A stretch of DNA of 15,594 nt. Origin: CAYMTT01 sp964393465 (GTDB taxonomy: Bacteria; Patescibacteriota; Minisyncoccia; Minisyncoccales; MHMH01). The notes beneath the pieces are model-generated. The model was not told the DNA's origin. It worked only from the letters and a program-made list of their open reading frames with translations, and did not search any database. Shown here one piece after another: positions 1-6,352 of the stretch (its first letter is position 1; each line of letters starts with the position of its first letter). Location: contig CAYMTT010000017.1 in NCBI GenBank assembly GCA_964393465.1, positions 1-15,594 of the forward strand, in the 5' to 3' direction. The position numbers and the translations under genes are program-made.

Positions 1-72
1 AAGGACGCCGGCCAGACCGTCGACCATCTCCATATGCATCTTTTGGGAGGAAAAATTTTACCTTGGGTATAA
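1..72 (+). CDS. HIT-family (histidine triad) protein, C-terminal end only
   Basis: The window opens inside a gene read in frame 1, whose last 23 residues end at a TAA at 70-72. They contain the histidine-triad signature HLHMHLLGG, which fits the H-x-H-x-H-x-x active site of HIT nucleotide hydrolases/transferases of the HINT branch. In that family the middle histidine attacks the alpha-phosphate of AMP-linked substrates such as adenosine phosphoramidates. The motif normally lies close to the C-terminus, as here, so the gene appears to end normally. The start and most of the protein lie upstream of the window. It sits 5 bases before the rpsU ATG and is probably co-transcribed with it. The exact HINT substrate cannot be told from this piece. 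Confidence 0.85.
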   Translation, partial: KDAGQTVDHLHMHLLGGKILPWV

Positions 73-77
73 AAATT

Positions 78-290
78 ATGACTTTAGAAGTAAAAAAACA
101 ACAAAGGGAAAACAGTCAGGCTTTAATTCGCCGCTTCAGCCGGGCCATGATCCGGAGCGGGATTTTGTTCAAGGTTAGAAGAGGGCGCTTTCACAAGCGT
201 TCCAAGAGCAAACAGGCTCAAAAAAGGACCGCTTTGAGAAGAGAGATCCTGAAGCGGGAATACGCCAGATTAAAAAAACTGGGCAAATGA
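78..290 (+). CDS. rpsU: 30S ribosomal protein S21 (bS21)
   Basis: This 70-residue, strongly basic protein has the S21 pattern: a short acidic/basic beta start (MTLEVKKQQRENSQALIRRF), then an arginine/lysine-rich helix with the SGILFKVRRGRFHKR segment. S21 sits on the 30S platform near the 3' end of 16S rRNA and helps in initiation with structured mRNAs. The ATG at 78 gives the usual N-terminus. A TTG at 63, in frame and five codons upstream, is 12 bases after a good GGGAGG (45-50) lying inside the preceding gene, whereas the ATG is 27 bases away, so a slightly longer product is possible. The stop overlaps the start of the yqeY-like gene by ATGA, which suggests coupled translation. An rpsU-yqeY pairing is also found in Firmicutes. 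Confidence 0.9.
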   Translation: MTLEVKKQQRENSQALIRRFSRAMIRSGILFKVRRGRFHKRSKSKQAQKRTALRREILKREYARLKKLGK

Positions 291-763
291 GCTTGAAAGA
301 AAAAATACAACAGGATTTGAAAGAATCCTTGAAAGCCAAAGAAGAACTCCGCTCTTCGGTTTTGAGGTTGCTTTTGGCTTCCATGCTCAATAAAGAAAAA
401 GGGAATAGGTATCGGTCGGGCAAAGAAGAAGACGCCAAGCTTACCGAAGATGAAATTTTGGAAGTAGTGGCCTCTGAAGTCAAAAAAAGAAGAGAAGCCG
501 CCGCAGAATACGAAAAAGGAGGAAGACCCGAGCTGGCAGATAAAGAGAAGAAAGAACTGGAGATCCTCCAGAAATACCTCCCTGAACAGATGTCCGAAGA
601 AGAAATCAGAAAATTGGTCTTGGAGGCCGCAAAAAAGGCAGGAGCTTCCGGACCCAAAGACATGGGCAAGGTTATGGCGGAGCTGATGCCAAAAGTTAAA
701 GGCAGGGCCGACGGAGCCCTGGTGAGCAAGATAGTGAAGGAAGAACTTTCCTCTTTGGAATAA
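287..763 (+). CDS. yqeY: YqeY/GatB-like family protein
   Basis: The 158-residue protein is helical and highly charged. It matches the YqeY family throughout: an N-terminal LKEKIQQDLKESLKAKEE helix, a SSVLRLLLAS stretch, the KRREAAAEYEKGGRPELADKE region, and the C-terminal YLPEQMSEEEIRKLV and GPKDMGKVMAELMPKVKGRADG segments. This domain resembles the tail of GatB, the subunit of tRNA-dependent amidotransferase that grips tRNA. YqeY itself has no firmly established reaction, and a tRNA-related role is inferred from the GatB likeness. The length is typical (about 150). The gene starts within the rpsU stop codon (ATGA) and so probably depends on translation of rpsU. Its distance to ftsA is only 10 bases. 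Confidence 0.88.
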   Translation: MSLKEKIQQDLKESLKAKEELRSSVLRLLLASMLNKEKGNRYRSGKEEDAKLTEDEILEVVASEVKKRREAAAEYEKGGRPELADKEKKELEILQKYLPEQMSEEEIRKLVLEAAKKAGASGPKDMGKVMAELMPKVKGRADGALVSKIVKEELSSLE

Positions 764-773
764 TTTTTTCAAT

Positions 774-1994
774 ATGGCCAAAAACCACATCATCACCGGT
801 CTCGATATAGGGACCAGTGCCATTAAGGCTCTGGCCGTTTCCAGGAATCCGGAAACCGGAGAACTCGAATTTTTGGGAAAATCCAAATACCCTTCTTTCG
901 GAATAAGGAGAGGGGTGGCCGTTAAGCCCGAAGAAATTTCCAAAAGGATAGTCAAGGTGCTCTATCAGCTTCAGGAAGAAACGGGCAGAAAAACAGAGGA
1001 TGTATACATAAACATCGGAGGGAGCCATCTTTTTGTCACTCCTTCCCAGGGCTCGGTGGTGGTTTCCCGGGCCGACCAGAAAATTTCCGAAGAAGACAAG
1101 CACAGGGTGATACAAGCCGCTCAAGCCTTTCCCATTCCCTCCAACAGGGAGATTCTGGAAATATTCCCGAGAGAGTTCGTCGTAGACAACCAGGGCCAGA
1201 TCAAAGACCCCGTGGATATGCAGGGAGTGAGGCTGGAAGTTAATATTCTGGCTCTCTGCGCTTTTTCTCCATTTTTGAAGAATCTCACAAGTTCGGTTTT
1301 GAAAGCCGGATTCCACATTTCCGATATTACCCCTTCGATTCTGGCCAGTTCCAGGGCGGTGCTTACTCCCCAGCAAAAAGAATTGGGGGTCTGCCTTTTG
1401 GACATAGGGGCTGGGACCACCGACATGGCGGTTTACGAGGAAGGCGATTTGGTGCACGCTGCCGTTTTTCCGGTGGGTTCGGAAAGAATCACCAACGATC
1501 TGGCCGTTTGTTTAAAGACCGATGTGGATTTGGCCGAGCAGATAAAAAAAGAATTCGGAAGATGCGTATTGAACGGAGGCAATAAAAAAGAGAAAGTAAA
1601 GATATCCAAGGAAGCCGGCAGCGGAGAAATTGCTTTCACCCACAAAATTTTAGTCAAAATCATAGAAGCCAGAGTCAGGGAGATTTTCAAACTCGTTTCA
1701 AAAGAGCTTAAAAAAGCGCCTCTGCAGGGCCAGCTTACTTCCGGAGTGGTTTTAACCGGCGGAGGAGCCGGATTGCCGAAAATGACCGAGCTCGCCAAAA
1801 AAGAATTGAAGCTTCCCGCCCGCCTGGGCAAGGTGAAGGGTTTGGCCGGATTCGAGGAAGATTTTTCCTGGAGCACGGCCGCCGGCATCGTTTTGGCCAT
1901 TGCCGACGACGGACAAGGCGGAGGCGGAATCCCGGCCGTTCCGGCAAAATTGTCGGGAAAAATGAAAAAAATATTCAAGATTTTCATACCATGA
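774..1994 (+). CDS. ftsA: Cell division protein FtsA
   Basis: FtsA is an actin-like ATPase that tethers FtsZ filaments to the membrane and recruits later division proteins. Its 406 residues show the actin-fold signatures in order: phosphate-1 loop GLDIGTSAIKAL (D11), the FtsA-specific 1C region with an EEDKHRVIQAAQAFPIP stretch, phosphate-2 loop LLDIGAGTTD (D210-T216), and the adenosine motif VVLTGGGAG (about 325-333). The last residues (KMKKIFKIFIP) form a short basic/hydrophobic amphipathic helix, the expected membrane-targeting sequence, after a glycine/proline-rich linker. No clear Shine-Dalgarno precedes the ATG; the leader is AT-rich. The stop overlaps the ftsZ ATG (ATGA), the classic ftsA-ftsZ order and coupling. 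The anchor is complete although the FtsZ partner lacks the tail that normally contacts FtsA. Confidence 0.96.
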   Translation: MAKNHIITGLDIGTSAIKALAVSRNPETGELEFLGKSKYPSFGIRRGVAVKPEEISKRIVKVLYQLQEETGRKTEDVYINIGGSHLFVTPSQGSVVVSRADQKISEEDKHRVIQAAQAFPIPSNREILEIFPREFVVDNQGQIKDPVDMQGVRLEVNILALCAFSPFLKNLTSSVLKAGFHISDITPSILASSRAVLTPQQKELGVCLLDIGAGTTDMAVYEEGDLVHAAVFPVGSERITNDLAVCLKTDVDLAEQIKKEFGRCVLNGGNKKEKVKISKEAGSGEIAFTHKILVKIIEARVREIFKLVSKELKKAPLQGQLTSGVVLTGGGAGLPKMTELAKKELKLPARLGKVKGLAGFEEDFSWSTAAGIVLAIADDGQGGGGIPAVPAKLSGKMKKIFKIFIP

Positions 1995-2929
1995 ATCCCA
2001 ATACGAAAATAAAAGTGGTTGGAGTCGGAGGAGCGGGATCCAATGCCATTTCCCGCATGGCCGCCTGTAGGCTTCAGGGAGTGGAACTGGCCGCCGTCAA
2101 CTGCGACGCCCAGGATTTGCACAAAGCTAGAGCCCATCAGAGAATAAGAATCGGCAGGAATCTGACCAAAGGTTTGGGAGCGGGTATGAATCCGGAAACG
2201 GGAAGGCTGGCAGCCGAAGAGAACAAAGAGGAAATTTCCAAGCTTCTGGAGGGAGCGGACATGGTTTTCATTACCTGCGGGCTAGGAGGGGGTACGGGAA
2301 CCGGAGCCGCCCCGGTGGTTGCCGAAATAGCCAAAAGCAAAAAAGCCCTGGTAGTGGCCGTTGTCACTCTGCCCTTTTCTTTCGAGGGGAGCTACAGAGC
2401 CCAGGTGGCCAAGACCGGGTTGGAGAACTTGAAAGACAAAGTGGATACGCTTTTGATAATTCCCAATGACAAAGTTCTTTTGCAGGGAGACAGCAATACT
2501 TCTTTGGTTTCCGCCTTCTGGTCGTGCGATGAAGTTTTGAGGCAGGCCGTTCAAGGGATAACCGACCTGATAATATTGCCCGGAATAATCAACGTAGACT
2601 TTGCCGACGTCAAAACCATAATGAAAAATTCCGGCCCCGCCTTTTTCGGCCAGGGAAGGTCCAAGGGAGAAAGAAGAATAGAGACCGCCGCCAATATGGC
2701 GCTCAATTCCCCCTTGCTGGATATTTCCATCAAAGGCGCCAAGGGCATACTTTTCAACATTAACGGAGGGAACAGCCTTAGTTTGAACGAAATAAACGAG
2801 GCGGCCCGGCTCATTACCAGGAACGTCAACAGCAAAGCCAAAGTTATTTTCGGTGCGGTAGCCAACAGATCCCTCCAGAAAGACGAAGTGAAGATAACCG
2901 TTATTGCCACCGGTTTCAATGGAAAGTAA
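1991..2929 (+). CDS. ftsZ: Cell division protein FtsZ, core domain only
   Basis: FtsZ is the tubulin-like GTPase that forms the division ring. Visible landmarks are the N-terminal GVGGAGSNA loop (11-19), the tubulin signature GLGGGTGTG (97-105) that binds GTP phosphates, and the T7 synergy loop NVDFADVKTIM with N201, D203 and D206, which supplies the catalytic acidic residues to the next subunit. All catalytic parts look intact. At 312 residues the protein stops right after the core (ending VIATGFNGK); E. coli FtsZ has 383. It therefore lacks both the disordered linker and the conserved C-terminal peptide that binds FtsA, ZipA and other partners. Downstream bases in other frames show no continuation, so a simple frameshift does not explain the shortness. 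It is translationally coupled to ftsA by ATGA and followed by a terminator at 2964-2989. Confidence 0.96.
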   Translation: MNPNTKIKVVGVGGAGSNAISRMAACRLQGVELAAVNCDAQDLHKARAHQRIRIGRNLTKGLGAGMNPETGRLAAEENKEEISKLLEGADMVFITCGLGGGTGTGAAPVVAEIAKSKKALVVAVVTLPFSFEGSYRAQVAKTGLENLKDKVDTLLIIPNDKVLLQGDSNTSLVSAFWSCDEVLRQAVQGITDLIILPGIINVDFADVKTIMKNSGPAFFGQGRSKGERRIETAANMALNSPLLDISIKGAKGILFNINGGNSLSLNEINEAARLITRNVNSKAKVIFGAVANRSLQKDEVKITVIATGFNGK

Positions 2930-2931
2930 TC

Positions 2932-2940
2932 TGTGGATAA
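2932..2940 (-). promoter_or_regulatory. Perfect DnaA-box 9-mer
   Basis: TGTGGATAA on the + strand is the exact reverse complement of TTATCCACA, the high-affinity E. coli DnaA box. It lies two bases after the ftsZ stop and 31 bases upstream of the proposed -35 element of the ribonucleotide reductase promoter. DnaA-controlled nrd promoters are known in E. coli. A single box could equally be chance, although an exact 9-mer in a gap of about 120 bases is unlikely. Binding is inferred, not shown. Confidence 0.5.
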
Positions 2941-2944
2941 GTGC

Positions 2945-2956
2945 CCTTAATTAAGG
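2945..2956. repeat. 12-base perfect palindrome in the ftsZ-nrdJ gap
   Basis: CCTTAATTAAGG is a perfect inverted repeat between the DnaA box and the terminator/promoter pair. Its size and place would suit a dimeric regulator, but it is AT-rich and could be incidental. It does not match the longer NrdR box. Confidence 0.3.
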
Positions 2957-2963
2957 TATTTTG

Positions 2964-2989
2964 ACAGGGGTTTGACCCTGTTTTTTTTT
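2964..2989 (+). terminator. Rho-independent terminator after ftsZ
   Basis: A six-pair stem ACAGGG / CCCTGT (2964-2969 and 2976-2981) with a six-base loop is followed directly by a run of T (2981-2989). It lies 35 bases after the ftsZ stop and would end the HIT-rpsU-yqeY-ftsA-ftsZ transcript. Its right arm and T-run sit inside the spacer of the promoter for the next gene, so it is upstream of that gene's expected start of transcription. Confidence 0.75.
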
Positions 2990-3000
2990 AAAGTTAAAAT
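2972..3000 (+). promoter_or_regulatory. Sigma-70-type promoter for the ribonucleotide reductase operon
   Basis: TTGACC (2972-2977) and TAAAAT (2995-3000) are separated by 17 bases, giving one mismatch from consensus in each box. Transcription would start near 3007, leaving a leader of about 47 bases before the ATG at 3054. The leader is too short for a cobalamin riboswitch. A second TTGACA at 2961-2966 lacks a well-spaced -10 box. Confidence 0.6.
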
Positions 3001-3053
3001 GTAATAACATTTCATTTCCTTTTTTGACTTCGAAAGGATTTTTTTATCAAAAA

Positions 3054-5213
3054 ATGCAAAAGAATTTCACGAAAATAAAAAAGAGGGACGGCCGGATAGT
3101 CGATTGGAACCAGCAAAAGATTACAGATGCCATCAGAAAAGCTCTGACTGCCGCCGGAAGCGAAGAAAACAAGGCCCAAGAGCTTTCCGATAGGGTTGTT
3201 TTCCAGCTCAACGAAAAAATGTCCGGCAAAATTCCCGAAGTGGAGCAGATTCAGGACGTGGTCGAGTCGGTTTTGAAAAAAGAAGGCCTGCATGAAGCCG
3301 CCCATCTCTACCACGATTACCGCCAAAAGAGAACGGAAATCAGGGAAGCCAAATGGTGGCTTTTGAACTACCAGGTGAAAACCAAGCTCACTCCCAACGC
3401 TCTCAGGGTTTTGGAATCCAGGTATCTGAAAAAGAACGACTCCGGAAAAATAATCGAAACCCCCCAGCAGCTTTTCAAAAGAGTGGCCCAGAACATAGCT
3501 TCGGCAGAAAAAATATACAATCCCGCCTTAACGGAGGAAAAGCTTTTCGAGATGGAAGAAAAGTTCTATCGGATGATGGCTTCTTTGGAATGCCTGCCCA
3601 ATTCTCCTACCTTAATGAACGCCGGGAATCTTCTGCAGCAGCTTTCCGCCTGTTTTGTTTTGGAAGTTTCCGATTCCATGGACGGGATTTTCGACGCCAT
3701 AAAGAACGGAGCTTTGATTCACCAGTCCGGGGGAGGAACAGGATATTCTTTTTCCCGCTTAAGGCCCCGCGGTGATTTGGTAAAGTCCACCAAGGGAGTG
3801 GCTTCCGGTCCCATCAGCTTCATGACTGTTTTTGACGCTGCCACCAATACCATAAAGCAGGGAGGAAGAAGACGGGGAGCCAATATGGGAATTTTGAGGG
3901 TGGACCACCCCGACATTATGGAGTTCATCACCGCCAAGCACGAAGAGGGAATCCTTTCCAATTTCAACATTTCGGTGGCCGTAACCGACGAATTCATGGA
4001 AAAAGCCAGGAAAGAGGAGGATTACGATCTGATAAATCCCAGGACCGGACAGATTTGGGGTCAGTTGAACGCCAAAAAAGTTTTCGACCTGATCACTCAT
4101 TACGCCTGGCAAACCGGAGATCCGGGAGTGATTTTCATAGACAAGATAAACAAGCACAATCCCACTCCCAGACTGGGAGAGATAGAAAGCACCAATCCCT
4201 GCGGAGAGCTTCCTCTTTTGCCCTACGAAAGCTGCAATCTGGCCAGTATCAACCTTTCCAAAATGCTCAAAGAAAAGAGCCAGGGAGAATGGGAGATTGA
4301 CTGGCAGAAACTGGAAAATACCGTTTGGACGGCCGTCCGCTTTTTGGATAACGTCATCGAAGTCAACAAATATCCCTTAAAAAAGATAGAGGATATGACC
4401 AAGGGCAACAGGAAAATCGGGCTCGGGGTCATGGGGTTTGCCGATATGCTTATAAAAATGAAAATTGTTTACGATTCCAAAGAGGCCTTGCAGACGGCGG
4501 AAAAATTGATGAAGTTCATACAGGAAGAATCCAAAAAAGCTTCCCAAGAGCTGGCCAAAGAACGGGGAGTTTTCCCCACTTTTAAAGGAAGCATCTACGA
4601 CAAAGATAAAATGCCGAGAGTGAGAAATGCCACCACCACCGTGATAGCGCCGACGGGCACCATCAGCATAATCGCGGGATGCTCTTCCGGAATCGAGCCG
4701 TTGTTTGCCGTTTCCTACACCAGAAAGCACGTGCTGGGAGGAGAGGAAATGACCGAGGTCAATCCTTTGTTTGTGGAGATTCTGGAAAAGAAAGGCCTTT
4801 ATTCGGAAAAGCTCATAAACAAAGTGGCCGGAGAAGCCAGCATCCAGGAGATAGAAGACATTCCCAAGGAGATAAAGAAAACATTCGTTACGGCTTTCGA
4901 TATCACCCCTGAAGATCATATTAAAATTCAGGCCGCTTTCCAGAAGCATACGGACAATTCGGTTTCCAAAACCATTAATTTTCCTTATGAGGCTTCAGAA
5001 GAAGACATCAGAAATGCATATTTTCTGGCTTTCGATTTGGATTGCAAGGGCATTACCATTTTCAGGACCGGCAGCCGGCAACAGCAGGTTTTAAATATAA
5101 AAAGCAAAGACGGAGACGGAGGGCAGGACAAGAAAACCGAAGAATTGCCCCCCGAACTGAAAGATCCTTTGCCCGATTTGCCTCCGGGCCAGTGTCCGAC
5201 TTGCAACATATGA
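3054..5213 (+). CDS. nrdJ: Adenosylcobalamin-dependent (class II) ribonucleotide reductase
   Basis: The enzyme reduces ribonucleotides to deoxyribonucleotides using a radical made from coenzyme B12. Residues about 4-95 form an ATP-cone (FTKIKKRDGRIVDW start), the allosteric dATP/ATP site. The catalytic barrel follows, with the first redox cysteine in ACFVLEVSDS (C200), the HQSGGGTGYSFSRLRP loop, the radical cysteine in NPCGE (C383), the second redox cysteine in SCNLASIN (C394), and a C-terminal GQCPTC pair (C714, C717) that would relay electrons from thioredoxin. The DSMDGIFDAI and IKQGGRRRGANMGI stretches and the lack of a nrdB neighbour favour class II over class I. ATG 3054 was chosen because an AAAGGA (3033-3038) precedes it and it starts directly at the ATP-cone; an in-frame TTG at 3024 has no ribosome site. 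The product is 719 residues, normal for the family. The stop overlaps the adenosyltransferase start. Confidence 0.93.
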   Translation: MQKNFTKIKKRDGRIVDWNQQKITDAIRKALTAAGSEENKAQELSDRVVFQLNEKMSGKIPEVEQIQDVVESVLKKEGLHEAAHLYHDYRQKRTEIREAKWWLLNYQVKTKLTPNALRVLESRYLKKNDSGKIIETPQQLFKRVAQNIASAEKIYNPALTEEKLFEMEEKFYRMMASLECLPNSPTLMNAGNLLQQLSACFVLEVSDSMDGIFDAIKNGALIHQSGGGTGYSFSRLRPRGDLVKSTKGVASGPISFMTVFDAATNTIKQGGRRRGANMGILRVDHPDIMEFITAKHEEGILSNFNISVAVTDEFMEKARKEEDYDLINPRTGQIWGQLNAKKVFDLITHYAWQTGDPGVIFIDKINKHNPTPRLGEIESTNPCGELPLLPYESCNLASINLSKMLKEKSQGEWEIDWQKLENTVWTAVRFLDNVIEVNKYPLKKIEDMTKGNRKIGLGVMGFADMLIKMKIVYDSKEALQTAEKLMKFIQEESKKASQELAKERGVFPTFKGSIYDKDKMPRVRNATTTVIAPTGTISIIAGCSSGIEPLFAVSYTRKHVLGGEEMTEVNPLFVEILEKKGLYSEKLINKVAGEASIQEIEDIPKEIKKTFVTAFDITPEDHIKIQAAFQKHTDNSVSKTINFPYEASEEDIRNAYFLAFDLDCKGITIFRTGSRQQQVLNIKSKDGDGGQDKKTEELPPELKDPLPDLPPGQCPTCNI

Positions 5214-5707
5214 TCTACGTTTTCACCGGAAACGGAAAAGGAAAGACCACGGCCGCTTTGGGCATGGGGATAAGGGCGGCCGGAGCCGGAAAGAAAGTGC
5301 TGATGGTTCAGTTCTTAAAGCCGGGCGGCTCTTCGGAAAACAAAGTTCTCGGCAGAATGAAGAATTTCAAAGTGAAAAGTTTCGGCAGAGAAGGATTTGG
5401 TCCTTTCATCGAAAAGGATTTTTTATTGGCAAAAGAAGCGTTTGATTTTCTGAAAAAAGAACTCAGACGCAGAAAATACGGCTTGGTGATTTTGGACGAA
5501 GTCAACGTGGCCCTGCATTTCAACCTTGTCGCTCTCGACAGTGTCCTGTCTTTTTTGAAGGAGCACGGAAAAAAAAGAGATTTGGTCCTTACGGGAAGAT
5601 ACTGCCCCCGAGAGCTGATAGAGGCCGCTGACTTGGTGACAGAATGCAGCGAGGTCAAGCACTATTTCCAGAAAGGGGTAAAGGCAGAAAAAGGGAGAGA
5701 ATACTGA
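5210..5707 (+). CDS. cobO: Corrinoid adenosyltransferase (CobO/BtuR type)
   Basis: The enzyme transfers the adenosyl group of ATP to reduced Co(I) corrinoid, giving adenosylcobalamin. The 165 residues show the family's modified P-loop GNGKGKTT (7-14), a Walker-B-like LDEVN (95-99), and the C-terminal TGR (128-130), ELIEAADLVTE and VKHYFQKGVKAEKGREY segments that mark CobO/BtuR and separate it from the PduO type. It is a little shorter than the E. coli protein (196), mainly at the N-terminus. ATG 5210 overlaps the nrdJ stop (ATGA), which fixes the start; an open frame runs farther upstream but only shadows nrdJ. No corrinoid synthesis genes are nearby, so it probably adenosylates scavenged cobamide for the reductase encoded just upstream. 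Confidence 0.93.
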   Translation: MIYVFTGNGKGKTTAALGMGIRAAGAGKKVLMVQFLKPGGSSENKVLGRMKNFKVKSFGREGFGPFIEKDFLLAKEAFDFLKKELRRRKYGLVILDEVNVALHFNLVALDSVLSFLKEHGKKRDLVLTGRYCPRELIEAADLVTECSEVKHYFQKGVKAEKGREY

Positions 5708-5712
5708 TTATT

Positions 5713-6009
5713 ATGGTGAGGATACTCGGTATAGTCGATGTTATAGGAAGCCTTCTTTTGCTGGCTTCTTTTTACGGCATAGACGTTCCCCGAGGGCTGG
5801 TTATTTCCATAGGGATCGCCCTTATAATAAAAGGCCTTATTTTTATTTCCAATTTTTTCAGTTTTTTCGTCTTGGTGAATCTGACAGACGTTGCTTTGGG
5901 GATCATTTTGATTTTCAGTTTGGCTGCCGCCCTTCCCTCTTCCTTATTGGTCGGACTGGCGGTATTTCTGGGACTCAAGGGATTGGTCAGTTTTATTCCC
6001 TTTTCTTGA
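5713..6009 (+). CDS. Small four-helix membrane protein with internal duplication
   Basis: This 98-residue protein of unknown function is almost wholly hydrophobic. Four membrane helices are visible at about 3-21, 28-46, 50-72 and 76-95. The two halves resemble each other: DV-x-x-G near 9-12 and 59-63, P-x-x-L at 26-29 and 75-78, and KGL plus hydrophobic residues at 40-45 and 89-95. This indicates a duplicated helical hairpin. There is no signal peptide and no catalytic motif. The ATG at 5713 follows GGGAGA (5694-5699). The gap to the adenosyltransferase is 5 bases, so it probably shares the nrdJ transcript. Its stop lies within the -35 region of the next promoter. A link to cobamide uptake is conceivable from position only; nothing in the sequence shows it. 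Confidence 0.75.
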   Translation: MVRILGIVDVIGSLLLLASFYGIDVPRGLVISIGIALIIKGLIFISNFFSFFVLVNLTDVALGIILIFSLAAALPSSLLVGLAVFLGLKGLVSFIPFS

Positions 6010-6034
6010 CAGGTGTCCATTATTGGCATATACT
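6006..6034 (+). promoter_or_regulatory. Near-consensus sigma-70 promoter for the DUF5320-DUF134 operon
   Basis: TTGACA (6006-6011) and TATACT (6029-6034) are separated by exactly 17 bases; only one base of twelve departs from consensus. Transcription should start near 6041. An AGGAAGG (6041-6047) lies at that point, 26 bases before the ATG at 6074. The -35 box overlaps the stop codon of the membrane protein gene. It is the best promoter in the window and suggests strong expression of the six-gene cluster behind it. Confidence 0.75.
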
Positions 6035-6073
6035 CATAATAGGAAGGTAAATAAAATTAATCTAAAAAAAATT

Positions 6074-6349
6074 ATGCCATTCGGAGACGGAACAGGACCT
6101 ATGGGCCAAGGCCCGAGAACCGGAAGGGGATTTGGCTATTGTTCGGGCCATCCTCATTTCGGTTGCATGGGGCCTCGCGGAAGAGGTTTCGGCCGCGGCT
6201 GGAGACGAGGCTGGGGATTTCCCTATTCTCAGCAGCTTCCCACCGAAAAGGAAGAAAAAGAAATGCTGCAGGACGATCTTGAAGCTTTGAAAGAGGAAAC
6301 GACGGCCATTGAAGAAAGGATAAAAGAATTGGAAGGGAAAAAGAAATAA
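6074..6349 (+). CDS. DUF5320 family protein (Gly/Arg-rich head, coiled-coil tail)
   Basis: The 91-residue protein begins with the hallmark MPFGDGTGPMGQGPRTGRG of DUF5320 proteins, followed by GYCSG, a cysteine in FGCMGPRGRG, and an arginine/glycine/aromatic-rich run up to about residue 50. Residues about 56-89 are a charged heptad-like helix (KEEKEMLQDDLEALKEE onward), probably a coiled coil for self-assembly. The function of the family is unknown. It is repeatedly found beside NifX-like and MinD/ferredoxin ATPase genes, as here. The ATG at 6074 is preferred because the family starts at this motif; the open frame upstream contains only the promoter and leader. It is the first gene of the cluster. 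Confidence 0.85.
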   Translation: MPFGDGTGPMGQGPRTGRGFGYCSGHPHFGCMGPRGRGFGRGWRRGWGFPYSQQLPTEKEEKEMLQDDLEALKEETTAIEERIKELEGKKK

Positions 6350-6352
6350 TTC

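Noticed and set aside
175..955. Two long reverse-strand open frames of 184 and 245 codons opposite rpsU, yqeY and ftsA
   Set aside because: They lie opposite genes with clear family motifs, have low-complexity Ser/Phe-rich translations typical of antisense shadows, and show no recognisable domain.
3024..3053. TTG start giving a ten-residue longer reductase
   Set aside because: There is no ribosome site before the TTG, it lies only about 17 bases after the expected transcription start, and the extra residues do not belong to the ATP-cone.
2930..3053. Cobalamin riboswitch ahead of the B12-dependent reductase
   Set aside because: The leader after the proposed promoter is only about 47 bases, and no B12-box-like or multi-stem structure is visible in the 124-base gap.
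2930..3053. FtsZ tail lost by a frameshift and still present downstream
   Set aside because: No frame after the stop encodes a linker or a conserved tail-like peptide; the interval is filled by regulatory elements.
4377..4949. 190-codon reverse-strand open frame within nrdJ
   Set aside because: It is wholly opposite a conserved part of the reductase and its translation resembles no known family.
5042..5209. 56-codon N-terminal extension of the adenosyltransferase
   Set aside because: It is a shadow of the reductase C-terminus. The ATG at 5210 overlaps the upstream stop and gives the proper family N-terminus.
3054..5213. Class I (NrdA) reductase
   Set aside because: There is no nrdB neighbour or C-terminal tyrosine pair. 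The conserved stretches and the adjoining adenosyltransferase fit class II.
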